A DNA stretch of 53,638 nt from Bacteroidia bacterium (GCA_030427635.1 JAUIBA010000027.1:1-53638), one strand, 5' to 3'; numbered from the stretch's first letter, positions 35,932 to 44,223 are shown. Numbers and translations: made by a program. The notes: a model not told the origin generated them from the sequence alone.

Positions 35932-37002
35932 CTAATCAATGCCCGGCAGGCTATTTACTGCATTTCGTTTTAGCTCCTCTGCTATGCGTGTGTACCGCTG
36001 CGTATATTTTAGAGTACTGTGTCCAAGTAGCTTTGAAACTATCATTACGTCTGTTTTATAATATATCAAATTTGTTGCAAATGAATGTCTGGCCGAGTGC
36101 CAAGTGATGTGCTTTCCTAACTCAGCCTTTGTAACCCAATTCTTAAGCAATTTAAGCGCACCTGTATTACTCGGCAGGGCAAATACAAGATCTTGTGGCT
36201 CCCCCGGCTCCTGTAGCATAGAAAGGGCTGTGCTGTTTAAACTAACCACAGTCTCAGTATCAGTTTTCGCCCTGACCTTAGTTAGCAACTTATTCCTAAG
36301 ATTGATATGTTTCCATTTTAACTCCTTTACATCTATCCAACTAAGGCCGGTGAAGCAGCAAAACAAAAAGGCATTCCGTACCTGGGCGTTACTTATCGGT
36401 GTACCAGCAAGTATTTTTATTTCCTCAATCGTAAGCACATCCTTTACTATGCTGTCGTCTTTCTTTATGGTTACATCGGTAGCCGGGTTATTCAGGATCA
36501 CCTTTTCCCTGACAGCCTGCTTTATCATTTTCTTGAACCGTTTGAAGTAGCTGCTGGCTCCTTCACCCTCTGATGTCTCACTTAGATACTCTGCGTACTT
36601 GTGAACGATGTTTTCTGTTAGCTGCTTCATCGTGAGGCTTTTTATCCCCTCCTTCTTCATGAAGGCCTTGAACCTGTTACACGCCCCCTCCATGTTGCGC
36701 TTATCCTTCTTAGTGTACTTGCTGATGTAGCTTTCAAAATACTCGATAAAATCAACATTGCTTTTGAACGATGCTACCACATCGTACCCGCTGGTTACAA
36801 GTTCCTGCGCCCTCTTGTTCCTAATGCTCTCGGCAAGCTCTAAGTTCTCTTTGTTCTTCTGCCTGTCCACAGGGGAAGTGGGCTTGGTCTTTAACTTCAG
36901 ATGCTTCAAAAATTCATAGCTACGTTTACCGTTGTGGTAAATGTCAAGGATTAATGAGGTGGTATTGTCTGCATTTTTCCGTTTTCTAAGTTTCACACCC
37001 AT
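35932..37002 (-). CDS. Tyrosine recombinase/integrase, IntDOT-like with Ser at Arg I
   Basis: This 356-aa phage-type integrase has an arm-binding N-terminus (LRKRKNADNTTSLILDIYHN), a SAM-like core-binding domain (about 80-170) and a catalytic domain. The box II motifs HSARHSFAT (H302, R305) and LLGHSTLKYTQRY (H328, nucleophile Y337) are intact. Box I reads CFTGLSWID, so the usual first catalytic Arg is Ser221. IntDOT of CTnDOT is known to have Ser at this place and remain active. It probably integrates the element into tRNA-Leu. Two GTTACTTT motifs directly before its start match the arm repeats and suggest autoregulation. Confidence 0.95.
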   Translation of the reverse strand: MGVKLRKRKNADNTTSLILDIYHNGKRSYEFLKHLKLKTKPTSPVDRQKNKENLELAESIRNKRAQELVTSGYDVVASFKSNVDFIEYFESYISKYTKKDKRNMEGACNRFKAFMKKEGIKSLTMKQLTENIVHKYAEYLSETSEGEGASSYFKRFKKMIKQAVREKVILNNPATDVTIKKDDSIVKDVLTIEEIKILAGTPISNAQVRNAFLFCCFTGLSWIDVKELKWKHINLRNKLLTKVRAKTDTETVVSLNSTALSMLQEPGEPQDLVFALPSNTGALKLLKNWVTKAELGKHITWHSARHSFATNLIYYKTDVMIVSKLLGHSTLKYTQRYTRIAEELKRNAVNSLPGID

Positions 37003-37025
37003 GTTACTTTAGTTTTTGTTACTTT
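37003..37025. promoter_or_regulatory. Two GTTACTTT motifs at the integrase start
   Basis: GTTACTTT occurs at 37003-37010 and 37018-37025. The reverse complement AAAGTAAC is the beginning of the 25-bp end repeats. The first copy touches the integrase start codon. Confidence 0.5.
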
Positions 37026-37118
37026 GAATAGTATCTGTAATCAGCCACAGTAAAGGTTTTATTCTATTATTTTACTTTGGTTGGATATTGTTTGATAAAG
37101 ATAACCAAAAGTATTGAT

Positions 37119-37143
37119 AAAGTAACAGCAGAGTAACAAAAAA
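37119..37143. repeat. Arm-type repeat, right end of element
   Basis: Identical over 25 bp and in the same orientation as 28703-28727, 95 bases inside the right core. In the excised circle the two copies would flank the joined core on both sides, as integrase arm sites do. Confidence 0.7.
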
Positions 37144-37212
37144 AGAGAAAATAAAGGAAAATTAAAGACTGTCAAAAACAGCAAAGTGTTGATTTTACTG
37201 CATTTCAGGCAT

Positions 37213-37237
37213 AAAAAAACCACCCCTAAAGGTGGTT
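37213..37237 (-). terminator. Element-borne terminator replacing that of tRNA-Leu
   Basis: AACCACC/GGTGGTT arms with a 6-base loop are followed by a T run on the minus strand, directly behind the att core. It stops tRNA transcription from entering the element. Confidence 0.82.
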
Positions 37238-37238
37238 A

Positions 37239-37255
37239 TGTGCCCCAGACGGGAA
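37239..37255. repeat. attR core within tRNA-Leu 3' end
   Basis: The 17-bp TGTGCCCCAGACGGGAA overlaps the tRNA acceptor 3' strand and part of the T arm. The integrated element therefore keeps the tRNA intact. Confidence 0.85.
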
Positions 37256-37326
37256 TCGAACCCGTACTCGCCTTGCGGCAAACAGGATTTTAAGTCCTGC
37301 GCGTCTACCAGTTCCGCCACCAGGGC
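37241..37326 (-). tRNA. tRNA-Leu(TAA)
   Basis: The minus strand begins GCCCTGGTGGCGGAAC and folds as a class II tRNA with a long variable arm. The anticodon loop CTTAAAA sits on stem CAGGA/TCCTG, and the T arm is GTTCGATTC. CCA is not encoded. It is the integration target of the element to its left. Confidence 0.95.
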
Positions 37327-37401
37327 TGGTGGTTATTTTGTAAAGATAGTATTGCTACAAACAAAAAATTCCATCCGCCGGGCGAATGGAATTTTTGAAT
37401 G

Positions 37402-37474
37402 AGCGGAAGACGAGACTCGAACCCGCGACCCCAACCTTGGCAAGGTTGTGCTCTACCAACTGAGCTACTTCCGC
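37402..37474 (-). tRNA. tRNA-Gly(GCC)
   Basis: The minus-strand cloverleaf starts GCGGAAGTAGCTCAG, with anticodon loop TTGCCAA on stem CAACC/GGTTG, T arm GGTTCGAGTCT, and discriminator U as usual for tRNA-Gly. It lies 75 bases upstream of tRNA-Leu, probably in one transcript. Confidence 0.95.
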
Positions 37475-37625
37475 TTGTGTTAAGAACTTTTGAGGTTGCA
37501 AAGATACAGCAGGAATGAACACAAACAAGAGTTTTGTCAAAAAAATTTAATCGCAATATAACAGTGGTGGTAGGTGACCGCTGTATATGGTTTTACATGC
37601 CTTATTATACCTACATCCAGATAGT

Positions 37626-37633
37626 TATCTTTG
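37626..37633 (+). promoter_or_regulatory. -7 box TATCTTTG of ccmB
   Basis: An exact TAnnTTTG that ends 9 bases before the ccmB ATG, implying a leader of only a few bases. Confidence 0.55.
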
Positions 37634-37642
37634 CGCCCTGTT

Positions 37643-38293
37643 ATGGCAGCATTTATCACATTGCTCAGGAAAGACCTCATTATGGAGTGGCGGCAGAAGC
37701 ATGCCCTTTTCGGAGTGCTGGTATATGTAGGGGCTACCGTATTTGTCATATACATGATGAATGGTCAGCCCGATGCACGGGTATGGAATGCATTGTTCTG
37801 GACATCGCAATTGTTTGTATCGGTCAACTCTATGGCCAAGAGTTTTTTGCAGGAACACCCGCACCGGTTTCGCTACTATTATACGGTTGCTACTCCTGTT
37901 ACTTTCCTGTTGGCAAAGCTGGCTTACAGCACACTGCTCATGATGGTAATGACTATCATAAGTTTGCTGCTATATGCGGTAATGCTGGGATGGCCACCGG
38001 TACAGGGAGGTTTGTTTGTGCTTATAGCGCTTACTGGTAGTCTCAGTTTGTCGGTTGTTTTCACATTTCTATCAGCTATAGCCGCCAGGGCACAGCAAAA
38101 TTCTTCGTTAATGGCTATTCTGGGTTTTCCATTGGTTACACCCGTACTTATGATACTCAGCAAGCTGGCCACTGCATCATTACAGCCGGTTTATGTAACA
38201 GGCTGGTGGGGGTTGGCAGGTATTCTCCTTGCTCTGGATGTACTTATCATATTTCTGGGGATGGTACTTTTCCCTTTCCTTTGGCAGGAGTAG
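37643..38293 (+). CDS. ccmB: Heme exporter membrane subunit CcmB
   Basis: This is the inner-membrane subunit of the CcmAB(C) ABC system for cytochrome c maturation. From the ATG at 37643 it is 216 aa with six membrane segments. Typical features are the N-terminal LLRKDLIMEWRQKHAL, NSMAKSFLQEH in the first loop, and FLSAIAARAQQNSSLMAILGFPLVTPVL in the middle. The slightly longer frame would start at a TTG that is inside the -7 box, so it is rejected. No other ccm gene is adjacent. Confidence 0.93.
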   Translation: MAAFITLLRKDLIMEWRQKHALFGVLVYVGATVFVIYMMNGQPDARVWNALFWTSQLFVSVNSMAKSFLQEHPHRFRYYYTVATPVTFLLAKLAYSTLLMMVMTIISLLLYAVMLGWPPVQGGLFVLIALTGSLSLSVVFTFLSAIAARAQQNSSLMAILGFPLVTPVLMILSKLATASLQPVYVTGWWGLAGILLALDVLIIFLGMVLFPFLWQE

Positions 38294-38383
38294 CCGCTTG
38301 TTAAAGATTGTAAAAATGTAAAGCACAGGCACGGTATGTGCTGTATAGTTGTTATATTTACAGAAATAAATTTTAATACCGTC

Positions 38384-38635
38384 ATGAAAAAGACCATATT
38401 TTACGCCCTTTCGTTTATTGCTCTCGCTACTGCTTCTGATGCATCGGCACAGTCTACGGCACCGGTACAGAATCTTGCTGCTACCCGTCGTCATCCTGCA
38501 GCATCAGCTACCGCGCCCAAGGCACAGGTAGATCAGAAAGGGACGAAAGCTATAAAAACTGAAAAAAGAACTACCGTTACACCTGCCGATACTAAAAAGG
38601 CCCCTGTTAAGGCTACTCAGGTAAAAGCAAAGTAA
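38384..38635 (+). CDS. Exported small basic protein, 83 aa
   Basis: A signal peptide (MKKTIFYALSFIALATASDA, cut near SAQS) is followed by a low-complexity Ala/Thr/Lys-rich tail (TKAIKTEKRTTVTPADTKKA). The start is the ATG at 38384, since the longer frame has no signal-peptide logic; TATATTTA lies 24 bases upstream. The mature part is probably disordered and may bind anionic surfaces. Function unknown. Confidence 0.7.
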   Translation: MKKTIFYALSFIALATASDASAQSTAPVQNLAATRRHPAASATAPKAQVDQKGTKAIKTEKRTTVTPADTKKAPVKATQVKAK

Positions 38636-38656
38636 TTACAGCATAAAATACAGTTT

Positions 38657-38693
38657 AAAGGTCGTCCGGATACACAGCCGGGTGACCTTTTTT
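38657..38693 (+). terminator. Terminator after the small exported protein
   Basis: The imperfect arms AAAGGTC-GTCCGG and CCGGG-TGACCTTT are followed by a T run. Confidence 0.85.
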
Positions 38694-38738
38694 CATACCC
38701 GGGTACAGTACGTCTGATAGTGGGGTTTTATATTCCGT

Positions 38739-38746
38739 TATATTTG
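38739..38746 (+). promoter_or_regulatory. -7 box TATATTTG of the His-rich protein gene
   Basis: An exact TAnnTTTG 14 bases before the ATG. It probably drives the His-rich protein, TonB receptor and lipoprotein genes together. Confidence 0.55.
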
Positions 38747-38760
38747 TACTCCAATAGCAA

Positions 38761-39093
38761 ATGGTGAGAACGCCTTTAATACGGATATTAAGTGCATTTC
38801 TGTTTGTCGTGTTTCTGGTAGGTGTGCTGCCTCCGGAATACATTCACCATGCTATATATGACCACGAAGATGATGTGCATCCTCTCTATGAAAAGGGGGA
38901 GCTGGTCATTACCAAAAAGCACAATCACTGTTCTTTTCTCAGTTTTGAATATGCTCCTTTCCTTGCACCATCGCATGTTGTATTTGTAGCTAAGGAGCAG
39001 GCCGTTTATACTGGTTATGTACAGTCTGTATATACATTCCGCTTTCAGACACCTGAGCGAATTTCATCTACACGGGGGCCTCCCGTAGCTTAA
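38761..39093 (+). CDS. His-rich envelope protein, 110 aa
   Basis: An N-terminal hydrophobic segment (LIRILSAFLFVVFLVGVLPP) is followed by a histidine and acidic cluster (EYIHHAIYDHEDDVH, residues 26-40) and KKHNHCSF. These could bind metal. It precedes the TonB receptor on the same strand, with about 125 bases between the coding regions. Small His-rich proteins of this type commonly accompany metal-related TonB receptors in this phylum. No named family is assigned. Confidence 0.7.
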   Translation: MVRTPLIRILSAFLFVVFLVGVLPPEYIHHAIYDHEDDVHPLYEKGELVITKKHNHCSFLSFEYAPFLAPSHVVFVAKEQAVYTGYVQSVYTFRFQTPERISSTRGPPVA

Positions 39094-39218
39094 TATTGTT
39101 GGCTACTTTTTCTTTTTGCTGGTGTGAGTTGCTATCCGGTGTTTTGTGGCATTTGTTGCCATAACATCAGAATGGCTCATTGCCAGTGTCAATTTTTTCA
39201 TACACAAACTTATTTTTT

Positions 39219-41534
39219 GTGGTACGTATTCGTATGGCAGCAGTGCTGATGCTACTGTTTGCCCATGCTGTAGTAAGTGCTCAGGAATGTGCTTTTCGCA
39301 TTACCGGTACGGTTACAGATGATCATTTTCATCCGGTTACCGGTGCCGTAGTATTCCTTAAGTCAGATGCTTCACGGGGTGCTGCAACCGATACCGGAGG
39401 GCATTTTGCTATTACAGGCATATGTCCGGGACATGTGGAGCTGGTGTGCAGGGCCGTGGGTTTTACCGCAGTTTCATTACATGCCGATATTAATGGTAAT
39501 ACTCCGGTACAGATAATTCTGTCAGCAGGAGCCAATCAACTGGCGCAGGTGTTCATTAAAGGTCGCCGCGTTACCGATTTGCGCACCGTATCTTCTACCG
39601 AGCTGCGGGGGCTGGAAAAGTTCCGCACGGCGGGCAGTACTCTGGGCGAGGCGCTGAAGTCGCTGCCGGGACTGAATGCTATAAATAACGGGCCTACTAT
39701 TTCCAAGCCTGTCATACATGGTTTGCACAGTAATCGTGTGCTGATACTGAACAATGGTGTACGCCAGGAAGGCCAGCAGTGGGGTAGTGAGCATGCCCCT
39801 GAGATAGATCCATTTGTTGCCAATGAAATATCCGTGGTAAAAGGAGCGGCCAGTGTGCGCTATGGCGCCGATGCGGTGGGTGGGGTAGTGTTGTTAAACC
39901 CCGACCCGTTACCTGAGTATAAAGGTATAAGTGGCAATGCATATCTCGTAGGACAGTCTAACGGGCGTATGGGTACCGTATCCGGTACACTGCAGGGCCG
40001 TACAGATAGCAACGGGCTGCAGTGGCGCGTGCAGGGTACGGCAAAGCGCGCCGGTAACTTTCGTACGCCAGGTTATTACCTGAAAAATACAGGCATGGAG
40101 GAAACGGACTTCTCTGCACAGTTGGGTTATCATCGTAAGGGTTTTTCTCTGGGTGCATTTTACAGCTATTTCCATACCCGTAATGGTATATTTGAGGGCT
40201 CTCATGCAGGCAATATTACCGACCTTACGGCTGCTATTTCCCGGTCACGGCCACTTACAGAATCTGTTTTCTCCTATGATATAGGGCGCAGCTATCAGAA
40301 TGTGAATCATGGGCTGGCAAAGCTTAATGGCAGTTATCAGTTTGCCAATGAGTCAAGGATAGAAGTGACAGCTGCCCGCCAGGGCGATCTTCGTGAGGAA
40401 TATGATATAAGCCTTCCTTATACGAATGACCCTACACTGCTCAGTAAGCCTCAGGTAAGCTTTAAGCTTATCACCCATAGTGCCGAGGTCGTGTACCATA
40501 CCGGTACGCATCGTCGCTTTGCTACTGATGTAGGTATTTCGGGTAACACACAGGGTAATGTGTTTAGGGGTATCCGGTATCTGATACCTAACTTCCGTAC
40601 CTATAGCGGAGGTGCTTTTGCCGTAGAACGGTATGAAAAGGACAGACTGCTGCTGGAGGCCGGACTCAGGTACGATTACCGCTGGCAGCGTGTTTATCAG
40701 CGTGATACACGCACACTGGATGTGTATAGCACAACACTCACTTTTGCCAATCCTTCCGGCACGGTAGGAGCTTCATGGCACTTTACCGATAAGCTGCAGG
40801 TATCTGGCAACATAGGCACGGCATGGCGGGCACCCTCAGTGAATGAGTTATACATTCATGGTGTTCACTTCAGCGATGCTACCTATCAGGATGGTGACTC
40901 CACCCTGCGTGCAGAGCGTGCGCTGAATGCATCACTTACGGTAAAGTATGATGCCAGAAAGCTGCGTGGCACAATAGATGTGTACAGAAACCACATAGGT
41001 AACTACATTTATGAGACACCTCAGGCACAGCCGGTAACACTGCTCAGTGGAACATTCCCGGCATTCAGATTTACACAAGACAATGTTGTCATATCCGGTC
41101 TGGATGGCGCACTGCAGTACGATTTGTTTTCATCTGTCACATTACAGTCCCGCGCTACACTGGTAAGAGGCTATAACAAAACGGCTGATAACTGGCTTAT
41201 CTATATGCCTGCCGACAGGTATGAGCATAGTGTGGTATTTAATCTGCATCAGTGGCACTTTATGGATGAGCCTTATATCTCTGTAGAAAATGTAACCGTA
41301 CTCCATCAGTCGCGTGCGCCACAGGGGCTGGACTATGCGGCACCACCGCCGGGATACAGCCTCTTTAATGCCGGGGTGGGATTCCGCTCAGATATTGGCA
41401 AAAAGCAGGTAAGATTTGATTTTACAGTAGCCAACATTACAGATAAGCCCTATCGCGATTACCTGGACCGTTTCAGGTACTATGCCGATAACATCGGTAT
41501 CAATTTTATCATTAAAACTAAATTATCATTCTAA
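39219..41534 (+). CDS. TonB-dependent outer membrane receptor
   Basis: This is an outer-membrane active transporter driven by TonB-ExbBD. A signal peptide (about MVRIRMAAVLMLLFAHAVVS, cut after SAQ) is followed by a carboxypeptidase-regulatory-like beta-sandwich (FRITGTVTDDHFHPVTGAVV), the plug (LKSLPGLNAINNGPTISKPV, VLILNNGVRQEGQQWG, KGAASVRYGADAVGGVV) and a 22-strand barrel ending in Phe (KTKLSF). The GTG at 39219 is preferred because it gives a basic n-region; TTG 39180 or ATG 39234 are alternatives. The neighbours (His-rich protein before, lipoprotein 14 bases after) suggest a metal or metallophore substrate, which is inference. Confidence 0.93.
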   Translation: MVRIRMAAVLMLLFAHAVVSAQECAFRITGTVTDDHFHPVTGAVVFLKSDASRGAATDTGGHFAITGICPGHVELVCRAVGFTAVSLHADINGNTPVQIILSAGANQLAQVFIKGRRVTDLRTVSSTELRGLEKFRTAGSTLGEALKSLPGLNAINNGPTISKPVIHGLHSNRVLILNNGVRQEGQQWGSEHAPEIDPFVANEISVVKGAASVRYGADAVGGVVLLNPDPLPEYKGISGNAYLVGQSNGRMGTVSGTLQGRTDSNGLQWRVQGTAKRAGNFRTPGYYLKNTGMEETDFSAQLGYHRKGFSLGAFYSYFHTRNGIFEGSHAGNITDLTAAISRSRPLTESVFSYDIGRSYQNVNHGLAKLNGSYQFANESRIEVTAARQGDLREEYDISLPYTNDPTLLSKPQVSFKLITHSAEVVYHTGTHRRFATDVGISGNTQGNVFRGIRYLIPNFRTYSGGAFAVERYEKDRLLLEAGLRYDYRWQRVYQRDTRTLDVYSTTLTFANPSGTVGASWHFTDKLQVSGNIGTAWRAPSVNELYIHGVHFSDATYQDGDSTLRAERALNASLTVKYDARKLRGTIDVYRNHIGNYIYETPQAQPVTLLSGTFPAFRFTQDNVVISGLDGALQYDLFSSVTLQSRATLVRGYNKTADNWLIYMPADRYEHSVVFNLHQWHFMDEPYISVENVTVLHQSRAPQGLDYAAPPPGYSLFNAGVGFRSDIGKKQVRFDFTVANITDKPYRDYLDRFRYYADNIGINFIIKTKLSF

Positions 41535-41548
41535 AAAAACTATTAAAA

Positions 41549-42112
41549 ATGAAGAAATCAGCAATAGCAATAATAACAGCATCATTCATACTACTTTGGT
41601 CGGCTTGTAAAAAGGAAGAACAGAATGTAGACCCTCCTGCACCAGACAATGAAGTAATAACAACCGTAAGGCTCATAGCTGTTAATGCGGCTGATGCGAC
41701 AGATGTGGATACTGCGCAATGGCGCGACCTTACTCCTAATGATGGCAACCCTGACCTTTCACTGGCCAACCTGAAGCTGAAAGCAGGTGCTGTATATAAT
41801 ATGTCTCTTACATTTCTGGATGAGACCAAGGACCCGGCTGAAGATATAACGGAGGAGATTCATGAACGCTCTATTTATCACCTTATCTGTTATGAGCCAT
41901 CATCAGGCCTGGGTATTACTGTACAGCGTACCGATTATGATGATAATACACCAAAGCTGGAGCTGGGACTGGAAGCAAAAGCTACAACTACCAGTGCGGC
42001 ATCAGGTACACTTCAGGTATCACTGCATCATCAGCCCAGTGGTAAAAATGGTACAGACTGTGCCATAGGCTCTACTGATGCTGAGGTGACATTTAATGTA
42101 ACAGTGGAATAG
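41549..42112 (+). CDS. Lipoprotein partner of the TonB receptor, 187 aa
   Basis: The signal peptide ends in a lipobox (ILLWSAC, Cys20). The mature protein is beta-rich with NEVITTVRLIAVN, AGAVYNMSLTFLDE and DITEEIHERSIYHLICYEPS. This pattern resembles the small lipoproteins labelled type 1 periplasmic-binding-fold-like that follow TonB receptors in Bacteroidota. It starts 14 bases after the receptor stop, so it is co-transcribed. It probably sits in the outer membrane and helps ligand capture or release. Confidence 0.8.
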   Translation: MKKSAIAIITASFILLWSACKKEEQNVDPPAPDNEVITTVRLIAVNAADATDVDTAQWRDLTPNDGNPDLSLANLKLKAGAVYNMSLTFLDETKDPAEDITEEIHERSIYHLICYEPSSGLGITVQRTDYDDNTPKLELGLEAKATTTSAASGTLQVSLHHQPSGKNGTDCAIGSTDAEVTFNVTVE

Positions 42113-42133
42113 TAAGTAATTACTATCTCCTGC

Positions 42134-42175
42134 ATGGCTCCCGTTGCTTAACTGCATATACGGGAGCCATTTTTA
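42134..42175 (+). terminator. Terminator of the TonB receptor operon
   Basis: ATGGCTCCCGT/ACGGGAGCCAT arms with a 15-base loop are followed by TTTTTAC. Confidence 0.88.
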
Positions 42176-42215
42176 CTTTATGCTCACCCCGGTATATAAC
42201 GGTGCTGTTGTAGTG

Positions 42216-42770
42216 TTACAGCTTGCCTGCAAGTGCAGTGGGCAGGCCATCCAGACTGGTGACGTTTTTTTCGGCTCTGTATTCTGCCAGGCCTTCAGGG
42301 CCTTTCTTTTCGGCCCACTTTATAGCATGGTCGCGCTCACCGGTATAGTCATAGAGTGGTACGCTATAGCCACATGATGTCTGTACCTTGTATATGTCTG
42401 CAGCAATTATCTGCCGTATGGCAGGCTGCTCCGGGAAATGGCTCATATAGGTATCCCATTCAGCATCGCCGGGGAGTATGGTTCTGCCGGTGCCATATAG
42501 CCGCAATATATTGGGCGGGCCATCAAATGCGCAGAACATAAACGTTATTCTGCCGTTCTCCAGCATATGGGCCGATGTCTCATTGCCACTGCCTGTAACA
42601 TCCAGATAGGCTACATGGGTGGGGGATAGTACGCGGAAACTGTCCAGCCCTTTAGGTGACAGATTGATATGTCCGTCAGCGGCCAGTGGTGCAGTGGCTA
42701 CAAAGAACATTTTCTGATGTGCTATGAAACGGCTGTGTGCTTCCTGTATGCTATCTGAGAACTTTCCCAT
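42216..42770 (-). CDS. Pyridoxamine 5'-phosphate oxidase family protein
   Basis: This 184-aa protein has an FMN-binding split-barrel pattern: HQKMFFVATAPLAADGHINLSPKG at the N-terminus, VAYLDVTGSGNETSAHMLENGRITFMFCAF in the barrel, and LRLYGTGRTI. Members of this stress-related PNPOx-like group bind flavin and are usually not vitamin B6 enzymes. The substrate is unknown. It lies 28 bases downstream of the exonuclease fusion on the same strand. Confidence 0.9.
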   Translation of the reverse strand: MGKFSDSIQEAHSRFIAHQKMFFVATAPLAADGHINLSPKGLDSFRVLSPTHVAYLDVTGSGNETSAHMLENGRITFMFCAFDGPPNILRLYGTGRTILPGDAEWDTYMSHFPEQPAIRQIIAADIYKVQTSCGYSVPLYDYTGERDHAIKWAEKKGPEGLAEYRAEKNVTSLDGLPTALAGKL

Positions 42771-42798
42771 GTTTTATAGTTATTGGTTCGTATTTGAA

Positions 42799-44223
42799 TT
42801 AAGAGAAGAGAATGCACTTTTCCGGGTATTCGCTGGCATGGCGCAGTACCAGATTACGTATATAATCATTGTCCTGTACCGGCTCTACACTACTCTCTGC
42901 AGTGTCTATATTGCGCAGCTGCTGCTCCTTATCTGTTATATATCCCATACCGAACAGATTACCATTTTTCATCAGTATGCAGCTGTATTCATTATCATCA
43001 ATGCCTTTGTCTATGAGGGCAAAGGTGGGCAGATTTTCCCGCAGATGGCGCAGCGCATCCTCGGCTCTTGTATTATATTCTTCCGGGTGGTGGTCGGGCT
43101 CGTCACAGCCACAGTCGGGCGCGGTAGACAGGTTGCACAGACGGGTACACAGGTTAAACTCTTCTGTGAGGTGGCGCAGCATATACATCCCCTCTGTAAC
43201 CGTATTGAATGTGTACACGGGTTTTACACTTCGTCTTATCTTCTCTACGCCCAGCCGCATGAATCCCTGCATATCTTCATATACAAACAAGCCATAGCGA
43301 GCCAGGTAGCCCCGCTGGCTGCGGTTGTGTACCGGCCATAGCTTACGTATTTCTGTACTCTCCAGGATATGTGCCATCAGTTCAGTGCCACATTCCCGGT
43401 AGCTGATACGATGCGTCTCTTTGAGGAAGTCCTGTTTCTGACGGTTGGTCTTATTATTAGAGAAATGGCTGCGTACCCGCTTACGTATGTTTAATGCTTT
43501 ACCAATGTAAATAGCTTTGCCCGCAGCATTGTAAAAGTAATATACACCGGGACACTGTGGCAACTCTTCCAGGTCTGATACCGGAAGGTGAGGTGGAACG
43601 TACTGTTCACTATTTCTCCCCTTGAGCATGGCCTGAATAACGCCTTGTGTATCGCGCTCGGTAATCATGGTGAGGAGGTCGGCTGTAGCAAGGGCGTCGC
43701 CACCGGCACGGTGATGGTTGGCATGGGTTATACCCAGCTGATGGGTTAGTTTTCCCAGTCCGTAGGCACGCATGCCCGGTATTACCTTACGCGCCAGCCT
43801 TATAGTACACAGCTTGCGTGTAGTAAGGTCATAGCCGGCATCCTGCAGGTGGTGTTTTACAAATGAGTAGTCGAAATTGACATTATGCGCTACAAATATC
43901 TTGTCCTGCAGTAACTCATTCACCTGTCCTGCTATTTCGCGGAAAGAAGGTGCACCTGCTACCATCTCATTGGTAATACCCGTAAGCCGTTGTATGAAAT
44001 AAGGGATTGGTACATGAGGATTTACCAGTGTTTCGTAGAAGTCGAGCACCTTTTTTCCATCATGTATCACAATGGCAATTTCCGTTATGCCATTGGCAGC
44101 GGCATAACTCCCGGTGGTTTCAATATCCACTACTGCATACAGCACACCTTGTCCGTTTTGCTTATAAAGGTACGTATTGTGCCGATATCTGAGTACAGCT
44201 TCATTTGGGCGGTCTAATGTCAT
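42799..44223 (-). CDS. DEDD exonuclease - GIY-YIG nuclease fusion (DnaQ/Cho-like)
   Basis: This 474-aa protein has an N-terminal 3'-5' exonuclease domain of the DnaQ type: VVDIETTGSYAAANGITEIA (exo I), VAHNVNFDYSFVKHHL (exo II) and HHRAGGDALATADLL (exo III with the HxxxxD pair). A GIY-YIG domain of UvrC type follows (CPGVYYFYNAAGKAIYIGKA, with R in RKRVRSHF and E in AHILESTEIRKLWP). The C-terminus carries a Cys/His group (CNLSTAPDCGCDEPDHH). It probably acts in repair or proofreading. The fusion is known in several phyla. The first 20 residues before the exo domain are unusual but in frame. Confidence 0.93.
   Translation of the reverse strand: MTLDRPNEAVLRYRHNTYLYKQNGQGVLYAVVDIETTGSYAAANGITEIAIVIHDGKKVLDFYETLVNPHVPIPYFIQRLTGITNEMVAGAPSFREIAGQVNELLQDKIFVAHNVNFDYSFVKHHLQDAGYDLTTRKLCTIRLARKVIPGMRAYGLGKLTHQLGITHANHHRAGGDALATADLLTMITERDTQGVIQAMLKGRNSEQYVPPHLPVSDLEELPQCPGVYYFYNAAGKAIYIGKALNIRKRVRSHFSNNKTNRQKQDFLKETHRISYRECGTELMAHILESTEIRKLWPVHNRSQRGYLARYGLFVYEDMQGFMRLGVEKIRRSVKPVYTFNTVTEGMYMLRHLTEEFNLCTRLCNLSTAPDCGCDEPDHHPEEYNTRAEDALRHLRENLPTFALIDKGIDDNEYSCILMKNGNLFGMGYITDKEQQLRNIDTAESSVEPVQDNDYIRNLVLRHASEYPEKCILFS

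Larger units (their letters stand above)
28629..37255. mobile_element. 8.6-kb integrative element in tRNA-Leu
   Basis: The element is flanked by the 17-bp direct repeat TGTGCCCCAGACGGGAA. The right copy is the 3' end of an intact tRNA-Leu gene, and the left copy stands alone. The integrase gene reads from just inside the right end. Identical 25-bp repeats lie inside both ends. Contents on the minus strand: integrase, RteC-like protein, helix-turn-helix protein, phage gene II-like initiator, non-coding origin-like hairpins, a frameshifted small exported protein, TPR protein, NTF2-like protein and a membrane coiled-coil protein. On the plus strand are three small genes behind a long structured segment. 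There is no visible coat, Zot, relaxase or type IV secretion gene. It may be a satellite or plasmid-like integrating replicon. Confidence 0.85.

Noticed and set aside
28629-37255. Complete filamentous prophage
   Set aside because: No Zot/gene I ATPase, coat-like small membrane peptides in series, or secretin is visible; only the initiator resembles inoviruses.
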